A DNA stretch of 64,000 bases from the NCBI GenBank assembly GCA_039621445.1, contig CP154957.1, forward strand, positions 36,358,696 to 36,422,695, read 5' to 3'. Positions 44,375 through 54,500 of the stretch are shown one piece after another. The notes under the pieces are model-generated. The model saw only the letters and a program-made list of their open reading frames with translations, ran no database searches and was not told where the DNA came from. Position numbers and translations under genes: made by a program. Each line of letters opens with the position of its first letter. Position 1 is the first letter of the stretch. This DNA comes from Euglena gracilis (Eukaryota; Euglenida; Euglenophyceae; Euglenales).

Positions 44375-45270
44375 CTGAGCTCTTATCCCTTTATGGGTAA
44401 GAGCGAAGCTTACCCCTGGCGACCCCCCCCCCCGACCCCCCCCTCCCCGGGCCGGGGCCACCTGGAGAACCGACGTATTATCACCATAATCCCGGCCCGA
44501 TTCCTGAAATTTTTTTTCAGTCACGAGCGACTGGATTTCTAGTTTCCGAATCACCTGGGTTTGACCCCCAACTCCCCGCCAGGCCCGAGTTATTCACGCG
44601 CGAAGGGGTCCAAACTGGGTAGGATCGGCCCCCCCCTTTTTAAGCCCCCCTTTGGACTCTGCCATTTCGGCCAAAAAATGTCAATTTTCAAAATATCTCC
44701 AAAATAATGCAAAATCAAAGGAAATGTCCGGTGACCTAATCTGAAGCCCTTGGAACGCCCTATCTACTGGTATTTTGATTTTCCCGGAACTCCCCACCTA
44801 GCCCGAGATACGGCCGTTTTTCGGCCAATTTGGGACATTTTGTACACTTTTTCCACTGTCAGACTTCCGTTTTCAGACAAAAAAATCGAAAAAATTCCCA
44901 AAAAAATCGAAATTTTTTTTGTCCAAAACGATATTTTTTTGGCCTCCCGGACGCGGAAAAAAAAAAAAAAAAAAAAAAAAAACTGTTTTTCAGCCGAAAA
45001 TGAGCGCTTTTCGGCCCGCCAGCGCCCCGTTTTGGGGCCGCCAACCCGTTGACTTTGGGTCAAAACCGGGTCAAAAAAGTCGAAAAAAAAGTCGAAAAAA
45101 ATCGAAATTTTTTTTTGCTCGAAACGATGTTTTTTGGCCTCCCGGACCCAGAAAAGCTGTTTTTGAGCCGAAAATGAGCGTTTTTTTGACCCCCCGGCGC
45201 CCCGTTTTGGGCCGCCGACCCATTGACTTTGGGTCAAAAACGGGTCGAAAAAGTCGAACAAAATCCATTA
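44375..45270. mobile_element. Inverted relative of the 29465-30362 element
   Basis: Starts CGCTGAGCTCTTATCCCTTT and runs in reverse complement to the element at 29.5-30.4 kb, in the same order: AAGAGCGAAGCTTACC, GAACCGAC, GAGCGACTGGATTTCTAGTT, CCCGCCAGGCCCGAGTTATT, then two units with CGTTTTCAGCCGAAAATGA-like sequence and CCGTTTTGGGGCCGCC. An A run of about 23 interrupts one unit (44957-44981). Confidence 0.75.
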
Positions 45271-45374
45271 AAACAGGTATGGGTGTATGGGTGGGGGGGT
45301 TAACATTTCATTAACATTTCAGAAATTACCGTAAAATCGCTGGAAATCAGCGTATGTTCAAACCTGGTCATCTG

Positions 45375-45575
45375 GGGGGGGGGCAAGGTATTCTCGAAAG
45401 TTCGAAGGGAGCCACGGGACGGGTGCAGGGTTCGGCATGGGGCAGAAGTAGTACACTGGACTATGGACCGAGTCCGTCCGATGGAGGCCGATCTGCTCCC
45501 GGAGGTAGGCTGGCCCGCCGGGCCTCGGGCTGCTGGAGGTCCCTGGCGGCGGGGCCATTTACAATTCTTGTACGA
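45375..45575 (-). pseudogene. Degenerate copy of the exon-like unit at 45815-45975
   Basis: Matches 45815-45975 over most of its length (GACCGAGTCCGTC, GATCTGCTCCCGGAGGTAGG, GCCGGGCCTCGGGCTGCTGG). It has one extra base between the EARRA and YLREQI codons, so the frame ARRA-AYLREQI is broken here, and it has other small indels. Confidence 0.5.
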
Positions 45576-45814
45576 CCTCCGTTGGGGGGGGCGGGGGCAC
45601 AATCCGGGTCGGCAAAAACAAAACCACTGACGTGACCGACGCCGTAAAATCGCTGGAAATCAGCGTAAAATTTTTTGGCCAGAGTGTAATGGCAAATTAT
45701 GTATACGCGATTTCAAATGCTAGTCCTTTCGGGCATCTCCATCCATGACAACAGGCAATGTGCCCATAAGGGCTCCGCACCTGTTCAAAACCTGAGTCAT
45801 ATGGGGGGGGGGGG

Positions 45815-45975
45815 GGTATTCTCGAAGTTCGAAGTGAGCCACGGGTGCAGGGTCGGCCTGGCGGAGTACACTCGACTGTGGACCGAGTCCGTCAGCTGGA
45901 GGACGATCTGCTCCCGGAGGTAGGCTGCCCGCCGGGCCTCGGGCTGCTGGAGGTACGCCTGGCGGCGGGGCATAC
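45815..45975 (-). CDS. Exon-like unit (YLREQIVLQLTDSVHSRVYS), function unknown
   Basis: An open GC-rich minus-strand frame: RRQAYLQQPEARRAAYLREQ then IVLQLTDSVHSRVYSARPTL. It is repeated about 435 bp away in a frameshifted form. Flanking G13-G15 runs and TTCGAACTTCGAG-like ends make a mobile repeat as likely as a real exon. No family recognised. Confidence 0.3.
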
Positions 45976-46334
45976 AATTTCGTACCGGACCCCCCGGCGG
46001 GGGGGGGGGGGGGGGGGTGGGTGGGGTCAATCCTGGTCGGCAAAAAAAAACCACTGAAGTGGACCGCCACCAATGCGCCGGAAAATTTTTTGGCCTTTAG
46101 GGGGGGGGGGGGAAGGGGGCGGGGAAAAAAACCAGTCTCAGTCACTCTGAAAAACCAGTCACCCAGGGGGGGGGCTCCCCCGGGGGCCCCTGGCGCGCGA
46201 CGGAAGGCCCATGTGGTCGCCGCCCACTCCCAGGGGGGCCTCCATGCCCTGGGGCCCACCCACCCTACTCATGCCTGGACCAGGGGGGAAAAATAAGAGA
46301 ACTCCACCAAAACCATACCAATCAATGGCAGACC

Positions 46335-46430
46335 AAAGAACAATATACATATATAATACATATAATATTATAATGATAATATACATATATATATACATAC
46401 ATGTGTGTGTGTGTGTATGTGTGTTGGTTC
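46335..46430. repeat. (AT/TATA)-(TG) simple repeat
   Basis: An ATACATATATAATACATATA-type tract, then (TG) at about 46401-46420. Non-coding. Confidence 0.85.
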
Positions 46431-46699
46431 TTTCTCATTAACCTGCTCGTCTGCATTCAACCCTGGTGACGGACAAATTCTGGTTGTCCAAAAACCAAAG
46501 CCACTTATACTTAAATACTTAGATACTTAAAAAAGGCAAGGCAACAAAAAAAACCAGCAGTACAGGCAGAGTGGCGCTGTAGAAATGCGGTCCCCAGAAA
46601 ACAAATTAAATGACTGTTGTTCACTGAGCGTTCTTGATCAGCCATATAAATCACCCCCAAGTAATTGTGTTTGTTATAAATTGCAAATTGCAAATTACA

Positions 46700-46915
46700 A
46701 ATTGTAATTTATTTGGTGGGGTAATCCGACCTGGGGGAAAACTATTCCAAGGTAAAAAGACAACCTGAAAATGCACTGTTTCGCATAATTGCTGAGTTTT
46801 TAAATCTCGATACTTGCTTCGGTTTTGCTGTGCTGGTCCTGTCCTTTTTGCCGAAATACGCTTTTTTCGGAAGGAATTGATGAGTTTCCATCTGGCTCGA
46901 TTTCCTTCGCAAATG
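46700..46915. repeat. Dispersed repeat family E, copy 2
   Basis: Partner of 42305-42600, sharing the segment order described there. Confidence 0.65.
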
Positions 46916-47304
46916 TGCAGCAGGGGGGTGCAACATTTGGTCTTTCATTTCTGCACTTGAATAAACTGCCCCTTTTTTGTATCAAAACTGAGGTCTGTGT
47001 AACCCCCATGAAACCTAAAAGATTTGACAGGGCAATTCAAGCTATGGGACTTGAGCTTGTGAATCTCAGGTTGAAAAAGAAGGAAGCCACAGAATTTCAA
47101 TGCACTTTCTTGCTTTGTTGGTCATCCCAATGCTCAGGCTGATGATGGAATCCCCCTCCCAAATCAGAACCCTCATGAAATGAAGAATCGACCCAAACAC
47201 AAAAGCTTACCACCATTTTCAAAATGGGAAAACATTGTGCCGAATCCCCCACATACTACAACAATTTGCGTGATGCAATACGCCAGAACGTGCAGATTGG
47301 TGAG

Positions 47305-47613
47305 TCAGACCGTCGGGGGCGCGAGGCCCTGCATCTGTTCGGCCAGGCTGGCCATCCGGGCGTCGAGGCGGGCCATGTTGCGTTCCATGGCGGCCACGTT
47401 GTCCCGCATGCCGGCTTCCACATCCCGCAACAGGGCGGTGCCCTCCGCCAGCGTCGCCGCGATGGTGGCCTCGGCCTCCGCGGCAGTGGTCAGGGCGTAG
47501 CGCAGGGCGTCGGCATCGTCATGGAGGCGCTTCAGGGACAGCAGGCGGGTCAGCACCACGGGCACCTGCGGGGCGGTCGCGTCGCACCGCTGCAGCGCCT
47601 CGTACATGTCCTG
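47305..47613 (-). CDS. DCTN2: Dynactin subunit 2, C-terminal exon
   Basis: Acceptor CGCCTGGCAG (first base 47613 or 47610). It reads DMYEALQRCDATAPQVPVVL, TRLLSLKRLHDDADALRYAL, then GTALLRDVEAGMRDNVAAME and NMARLDARMASLAEQM, ending with a stop at 47305. This follows the C-terminus of animal dynamitin: Y-E-x-I-Q-R …, L-P-x-x-V-x-R-L-x-x-x-K-x-LH, M-R-x-N-x-A-x-x-E … D-x-R-M. Confidence 0.85.
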   Translation of the reverse strand, partial: QDMYEALQRCDATAPQVPVVLTRLLSLKRLHDDADALRYALTTAAEAEATIAATLAEGTALLRDVEAGMRDNVAAMERNMARLDARMASLAEQMQGLAPPTV

Positions 47614-48031
47614 CTGCCAGGCGTTGGCAAAACACTGGACACTTCATTTCCTGTGAAAAAGAAATTAGGTGATTGAAAATGAAACATAGACATGAACGCA
47701 AACTTAAAAATAAGAGAAATAGAATTAAAAATTTCGCCACTTTGAAACAAAATTCCCATTATCACATTATCCTTCTTCCAAAATTAATCCTTTTTGTCAC
47801 CGCCATTTTTGTTCAACGTCATTCACAGGCAGGGGTTGGTTTCCTTTCCTCCCTGCCAATGGCTGTTCCTATCCGTTTGCGTTGCTCCAGCCCGCTCAAA
47901 TCTGCGTAGGGCTGCTTCTTGGCAATGACCTTGTCCATATCTCGCTCCAGCTGCTTCACCTTGCGGTTCAGTTCCTCCAGCGCGGCGGCATCCAGAAGTT
48001 TCAGACTGGATTCCAATTTGCTGACTGTGTC
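47305..48031 (-). CDS. DCTN2: Dynactin subunit 2 (dynamitin), C-terminal half
   Basis: Two adjoining exons, 47827-48031 and 47305-47613, give the C-terminal coiled-coil part of dynamitin, the p50 subunit that links the dynactin shoulder to its filament. The two together align with known dynamitins over roughly 150 residues. The upstream exon provides SLKLLDAAALEELNRKVKQL and ERDMDKVIAKKQPYADL. The N-terminal half should lie further right, but I found no exon for it in 48-64 kb, so the rest is beyond the satellite, outside the window or missing. The intron between the two exons is about 210 bp. Its donor is not clean: the only GT in frame is CCT|GTGAAT. Confidence 0.85.
47827..48031 (-). CDS. 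DCTN2: Dynactin subunit 2, internal exon
   Basis: The acceptor GTCGTCCCAG opens at 48031: DTVSKLESSLKLLDAAALEE, LNRKVKQLERDMDKVIAKKQ, PYADLSGLEQRK. It corresponds to the dynamitin block L-L-x-A-x-x … L-D-x-x-x-L … VEARL-type coiled coil, then K-x-K. The 3' end after PYADLSGLEQ is uncertain. Confidence 0.75.
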
Positions 48032-48730
48032 CTGGGACGACGTTGAGGGAAATGCATTGGTTCAGGTGTTCCCACCGCAGAATCGTGGAGAGAGCCAAAC
48101 AAAAGCCCATCAAAACGAGTCCTCCTTCCGAACACATTACTTCAAAAAAAAAACACGTGTTGCAAACACAAGGTAAAAAAAAAATCCAACAAATTTACAA
48201 AAAAAGTGATATATTGATCTTCCTTTCATACATCACAACGGTACCACATGAAAACACCTGCATTTTTTGATGTTTGCTTTGGGATCTCCTCCAAATCAAA
48301 TAAAAACTGGCAATGACAAAAAAATACATCATGCACCATGCTTTTGAGAACTGCCCAGTGGGGGTGATGTGTTTGGAATATTAACCAGGTTTTGCGTACT
48401 GCTGAGCTCTTTACATGTGTGACGGTGCCATGCTGCAGCAGATGTTTGAGGCGTGTGGTAGGCAGGGCGGCCCTGCCTGGTCGGCGGAGCTCTTATTTTC
48501 AGTGATCGTGTGCATTCCAAATTTGACATCTTAATTTAATTTAATTTAATTTGTCACATCCCACATCTCAGGCACCATACAGCATATCAAACCAAAGCCC
48601 TCCCCAACACGTTTCGCTTGGTACCCACAGAACTCAGCTATAATGCACAGCGCTCTGAAAATCAGCGATCGCATTTTTTTGACCCTGTTTGCAAATTCGA
48701 AATTCCATTTTTCAGCTGCCATGTTGTCCA

Positions 48731-48770
48731 TCGATCGAAAGCTCTTCTCAAGGGCTTTCAGCAGATGGCC
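48731..48770. repeat. Dispersed palindromic repeat, copy 3
   Basis: TCGATCGAAAGCTCTTCTCA then AGGGCTTTCAGCAGATGGCC, related to the copies at 15908 and 16034, about 32.7 kb away. Confidence 0.75.
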
Positions 48771-48884
48771 TTAGATTTCTGCCATACTGCATGGTGCTCT
48801 ACTTCAGGAATTCCCAAAAGTTGGCCAAAAAAAGTTGTTCAAAAAAACCCAATTTCTGGCACAAGGCCTCCCAATTACATTAAC

Positions 48885-49675
48885 AGGTTTTGGCAGGGGC
48901 ACCGTTATTATGAAACGGTTTTCAAGACAGGCATCCGTTACTATAAAATGGTTTTTCAGAGGGGCGCCGTTTTCTTGACGAAAACCGCAAAAAAAACGGC
49001 AAAAAAAACCACCGTACGGGTTACTAATCGCCAAACGTTGTTCAAGGCAGGCGTGCGGGCCCTGCAAAATAGGTTTTAGAACAATCAACTGCACTAATGG
49101 TTTTAGCAGGGGCGCGGGGCAGCCTGGCGCCTTCGGCGCCTTGGGGGTGCCCGGCGCCCCTGCTAAAACCGTTAGTGGCAGTTGATTTTTGTATAAAAAA
49201 AGGCCTGACCCAAACTCCATGGGTTTCGGGCCAAAAACGGGGGCCGGGGGGTCAAAAAAACGCTCATTTTCAGCAAAAAGCAAATTTTCCAGATCCGGGA
49301 GGCCAAAAAACATGGTTTTAGCGAAAAAAAATTAATTAATTTCGATTTTTTCGACTTTTTCACCAGAAAATGGCCGAAAACGGCCAAAAGTCCAAAATCA
49401 AAAGTCAAAACAGGCCAAAACTGTACAAAATTGGAAAAATTGGCCGTGCGGTCGATTGTTCTAAACCTATTTCGCAGGTAGTAACCCGTATGGTGGTTTT
49501 TGCCGTTTTTTTTTTGTGGTTTTTGTCAAGAAAAACCATTTCCCTCTGAAAACCATTTTATAATAACGGCGCTCTGAAAACCGTTTTAAAGAAACGGACG
49601 CCTGTCTTGAAAACCGTTTTATTGTAACGAACACCTGTCTTGAAAACCCTGAAAACCCTGGCGCCCCTGCTAAAA
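48885..49675. mobile_element. Foldback element with ~200-bp inverted arms
   Basis: The left arm (48885-49085: GGTTTTGGCAGGGGC, AAACGGTTTTCAAGACAGG, GGGGCGCCGTT, AAAAACGGCAAAAAAAACCA, CGGGTTACTA, AATAGGTTTTAGAACAATC) is mirrored in reverse complement by 49450-49675. The loop contains a nested hairpin (49098-49170, TTTTAGCAGGGGCGC to GCGCCCCTGCTAAAA with a UUCG hairpin at 49126-49140) and one unit of the GGGAGGCC/CATGG repeat (49205-49360). No transposase seen. Confidence 0.75.
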
Positions 49676-51069
49676 CCTCTTACTGTTGAAATGGGTGATG
49701 TAATGAAATTGGTCACGTGAATAATGCAAGTGGCATGGTCTCGGGTGTTGATGTACCACGCCCCCACCCCCAGGCTCCTGAAAACGCTCCGGTTGCTTCT
49801 GACCTGCCATCTGTTTTCACCCCACTGAGCACACCTCCCTTGTGTGGTCGATGTGCTGTGATGGTTCCAAAAAAAAGGCCGAATGCCGAGATTTTCGAGG
49901 TGGTTGCTGTGAAGTGTGTAGTGTTTGGTGGCACTGGAAATGTGTGGATCTCCGACATCCACCCAGATTTTTTCTGGATGTGTGAGGGCTGTCGCAACGC
50001 TATGCAGTAGTTCCCTTTCAGTCGTGCAGTCCTGGTCGTGATCGTGTCTGGGTGATTTTCGTCACGTTTCCTGACAGCCATTTCAGCTCTTGTTGAGCTC
50101 TGGGACGCTAGTCCCCACACACACACTGCGCGTGCAAATGAATCTGCGCGTCCTGTTTCACATAGTCGCAATCTGTTCCATCAGTTTACCAGCTGCCTGT
50201 CTCCCAACTACAAGGAAACGGACGCCCCTCCTAAAACCGTTTTATGGTAACGGCGCCTGTCTTGAAAACCGCGTCATTGCAATGGGCGCTTGTCTTGAAA
50301 ACCATTTCATTGTAACGGGCGCCTGTCTTGAAAACCGTTTCATTGTAACGACGCCCCTAGTGCTGAGCTCTTAATGGGACTTTCACGTGAAGGTGGAAGA
50401 GACTAGCATTGTAAATTTCGCGTAATTTATGAGTTACAAATCACACACCCGCAATTTACGGCAATTTTCAGTGATTTTGCAGTAATTTTCAAAACCTATT
50501 TCCAGGGCCCGACGCCTGTCCTGAAAATCGACCGACATTAACGAGTTTATTCAAAACCTGGTTATGTTTGGGTATGTTTACCACCACCCCCCTTATTGTC
50601 TCATCGACTTGCTCCTGAAGTCCCGATCAGACAATAGGGGGGGGGGACATGAGAACGTGCTAAAGGAATTTCATTGGCCTCGTCAGCCGGGCACAGGGAC
50701 AATCAGGGGGGAGAATAAGGGGGCTTTGCTTCAAAAATCATTGGGGTAGTTCCGGGTCACAAGGGGGTCACAGTGGAGGTCACATGGGGGAACAATCATA
50801 GGGGGGAACATGCCAGAAATCTGAATGTTAAGGCAAGGCAAAATGGAAAGACAAGAATTCTCCTTTTCTGTCTTATTCGTCAGCTTACCGGTCACATTTG
50901 ACACACCGGTCACATGGGGGGGGGGTCACAGGGGCCACAAAGGATACACACCCACTCATTGGTAATTCCATAAGTTTGAAATTTCTTTTTCCGCCTTTTT
51001 CCCTCCAAAAAGCGGCAACCCCCCCCACCCATTCAAGTGTACAGGTGCGCACAAATTTGCGTACCCCTC

Positions 51070-51300
51070 AAAATGTCCCCTCCCCCCTCATCCCCTCACC
51101 CCCCCTCAAAATGTCCCCCCCCTCATAGTGGTCAAATTTTTTGGGCAAATTTGGTTAACCCCCCTCAAAATGGCCACTTTCTTTTGGCACCGAAGGCGCT
51201 GAAGCCCAAAAATTGCCCCCCCCCCAAAATGTTCCCTCCCCCAGAGTGGCCGTTTTGGGGTACTGTGGTACCTGGAGGGTGGCCACTTTGGGGGGGGGGG
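51070..51300. repeat. Dispersed repeat family C, copy next to the satellite
   Basis: C-rich blocks with GTGGTCAAATTTTTTGGGCA, AATTTGGTTAACCCCCC, GGCACCGAAGGCGC and AAGCCCAAAAATTG, then CAGAGTGGCCGTTTTGGGG and CCTGGAGGGTGGCCA. Same orientation as 62170-62400 on the other side of the array. Confidence 0.8.
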
Positions 51301-51486
51301 TAGGGTAGCCTCGAACCCCCAGGGGCGTGAAACTAATTTGGGCACCATCTGATTGAAAAGTGCCTTTGGGGGGCCCTCAAGGGCGTGACACTTATTTGGG
51401 CCGCTCGGGGGATCTGGGACCCCCCCCGCGGCCGCTCCCCCCCCCCCGCCCCCCTCCACCCACTGTGCCTAGCCAAATTCGAATTT

Positions 51487-51592
51487 TTTTTTTGATGTTT
51501 TAGGCCCTCAAATACAAAGAAAACTAAAGGAGGAAATACTAATATTGATTACTTATGCTAAAATACACTCCAAAATGCTTGGTGTAATGAGG
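51487..51592. repeat. Left inverted repeat flanking the satellite
   Basis: TTTTAGGCCCTCAAATACAA, AGAAAAC, AATATTGATTACTTATGCTA, CCAAAATGCTTGGTGTAATG; diverged reverse complement of 61700-61810. Confidence 0.75.
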
Positions 51593-51599
51593 TTTTTTG

Positions 51600-54500
51600 T
51601 GCTTTTGGGGGTCCGCGAACAGTCGAACAACACAGGATTTTGCCCCCCAAAACGACTCAGAATTCACAACGGATTTTGTTATTTTGGGGCCCTCGAACAG
51701 TCGAACAACACAAGGGATTTGCCCCCCAAAACGACTCGGAATCACAAGGGATTTGCCCCCCAAAACGACTTGGAAACACAAGGGATTTTGTTATTTTGGG
51801 GCCCTCGAACAGTTGAGCAACACAAGGGATTTGCCCCCCAAAACGACCCGGAAACACAAGGGATTTTGTTATTTTGGGGCCCTCGAACAGTTGAGCAACA
51901 CAAGGGATTTGCCCCCCAAAACGACTCGGAATCACAAGGGATTTGCCCCCCCAAAACGACTCGGAATCACAAGGGATTTGCCCCCCAAAACGACTCAGAA
52001 TCACAACGGATTTTGTTATTTTGGGGCCCTCGAACAGTCGAACAACACAAGGGATTTGCCCCCTAAAACGACTCGGAATCACAAGGGATTTGCCCCCCAA
52101 AACGACTCGGAAACACAAGGGATTTGTTATTTTGGGGCCCTCGAACAGTTGAGCAACACAAGGGATTTGCCCCCCAAACGGAATGGGAACACAAGGGATT
52201 TTGTTATTTTGGGGCCCTCGAACAGTTGAGCAACACAAGGGATTTGCCCCCCAAAACGACTCGGAAACACAAGGGATTTTGTTATTTTGGGGCCCTCGAA
52301 CACTCGAACAGCACAAGGGATTTGCCCCCAAAAACGACTCGTAATCACAAGGGGTTTGCCCCCCAAAACGACTTGGAAACACAAGGGATTTTGTTATTTT
52401 GGGGCCCTCGAACAGTTGAGCAACACAAGGGATTTGCCCCCCAAAACGACCCGGAAACACAAGGGATTTTGTTATTTTGGGGCCGTCGAACAATTGAGCA
52501 ACACAAGGGATTTGCCCCCCAAAACGACCCGGAAACACTAGGGATTTTGTTATTTTGGGGCCCTCGAACAGTCTAACAACACAAGGGATTTGCCCCCTAA
52601 AACGACTCGGAAACACAAGGGATTTGCCCCCCAAAACGACCCGAAAAACACAAGGGATTTGCCCCCCAAAACGACTTGGAAACACAAGGGATTTTGTTAT
52701 TTTGGGGCCCTCGAACAGTTGAGCAACTCAAGGGATTTGCCCCCCAAAACGACTCGGAAACACAAGGGATTTGGTCTTTTTGGGGCCCTCAACAAGCGGA
52801 CAACAAAAAGGATTTGCCCCCCAAAACGACTCGGAATCACAAGGGATTTGCCCCCCAAAACGACTTGGAAACACAAGGGATTTTGTTATTTTGGGGCCGT
52901 CGAACAATTGAGCAACACAAGGGATTTGCCCCCCAAAACGACCCGGAAACACAAGGGATTTTGTTATTTTGGGGCCCTCGAACAGTTGAGCAACACAAGG
53001 GATTTGCCCCCCAAAACGACTCGGAAACACAAGGGATTTGCCCCCCAAAACGACCCGAAAAACACAAGGGATTTGCCCCCCAAAACGACTCGGAAACACA
53101 AGGGATTTTGTTATTTTGGGGCCCTCGAACAGTTGAGCAACACAAGGGATTTGCCCCCCAAAACAACCCGGAAACACAAGGGATTTGCCCCCCAAAACGA
53201 CTCGGAAACACAAGGGATTTTGTTATTTTGGGGCCCTCGAACAGTTGAGCAACACAAGGGATTTGCCCCCCAAAACAACCCGGAAACACAAGGGATTTGC
53301 CCCCCAAAACGACTCGGAAACACAAGGGATTTTGTTATTTTGGGGCCCTCGAACAGTTGAGCAACACAAGGGATTTGCCCCCCAAAACAACTCGGAAACA
53401 CAAGGGATTTTGTTATTTTGGGGCCCTCGAACAGTTGAGCAACACAAGGGATTTGCCCCCTAAAACAACCCGCAAAACACAAGGGATTTGCCCCCCAAAA
53501 CGACTCGGAAACACAAGGGATTTTGTTATTTTGGGGCCCTCGAACAGTTGAGCAACACAAGGGATTTGCCCCCCAAAACGACTCGGAAACACAAGGGATT
53601 TTGTTATTTTGGGGCCCTCGAACAGTTGAGCAACACAAGGGATTTGCTCGGAAACACAAGGGATTTTGTTATTTTGGGGCCCTCGAACAGTTGAGCAACA
53701 CAAGGGATTTGCCCCCCAACACGACTCGGAAACACAAGGGATTTTGTTATTTTGGGGCCCTCGAACAGTTGAGCAACACAAGGGATTTGCCCCCCAAAAC
53801 AACCCGGAAACACAAGGGATTTGCCCCCCAAAACGACTCGGAAACACAAGGGATTTTGTTATTTTGGGGCCCTCGAACAGTTGAGCAACACAAGGGATTT
53901 GCCCCCAAAACGAATCGGAAATACAAGGGATTTTGTTATTTTGGGGCCCTCGAACAGTTGAGCAACACACAAGGGATTTGCCCCCCAAAACAACCCGGAA
54001 ACACAAGGGATTTGCCCCCCAAAACGACTCGGAAACACAAGGGATTTTGTTATTTTGGGGCCCTCGAACAGTTGAGCAACACAAGGGATTTGCCCCCCAA
54101 AACGACTCGGAAACACAAGGGATTTTGTTATTTTGGGGCCCTCGAACAGTTGAGCAACACAAGGGATTTGCCCCCCAAAAACACCCGGAAACACAAGGGA
54201 TTTGCCCCCCAAAACGACTCGGAAACACAAGGGATTTTGTTATTTTGGGGCCCTCGAACAGTTGAGCAACACAAGGGATTTGCCCCCCAAAACGACTCGG
54301 AAACACAAGGGATTTTGTTATTTTGGGGCCCTCGAACAGTTGAGCAACACAAGGGATTTGCCCCCCAAAACAACCCGGAAACACAAGGGATTTGCCCCCC
54401 AAAACGACTCGGAAACACAAGGGATTTTGTTATTTTGGGGCCCTCGAACAGTTGAGCAACACAAGGAAACACAAGGGATTTGCCCCCCAAAACAACTCGG

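Larger units (their letters stand above)
48100..51480. other. Repeat-rich stretch without a supported gene
   Basis: Contains the foldback at 48885-49675, CTGAGCTCTT element ends at 48405, 48485 and 50360, more TGTCTTGAAAACCGTTT units (50220-50355), and family C (51070-51300). A plus-strand frame at about 49840-50010 (with CGRC … C-E-G-C spacing and a stop) looks gene-like but has no recognised family. Confidence 0.5.

Noticed and set aside
46159-46260. ARH N-terminal motif (MEAPLGVGGDHMGLPSR)
   Set aside because: It vaguely resembles the G-x-x-x-G-D-A-x-G helix, but lacks the hydrophobic residues before it and has no splice support; kept only as a weak candidate.
49717-50010. Plus-strand frame with CGRC … CEGC, possible zinc-finger C-terminus
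   Set aside because: It would be the only plus-strand gene, the motif is too short for a family call, and it lies between foldback repeat units.
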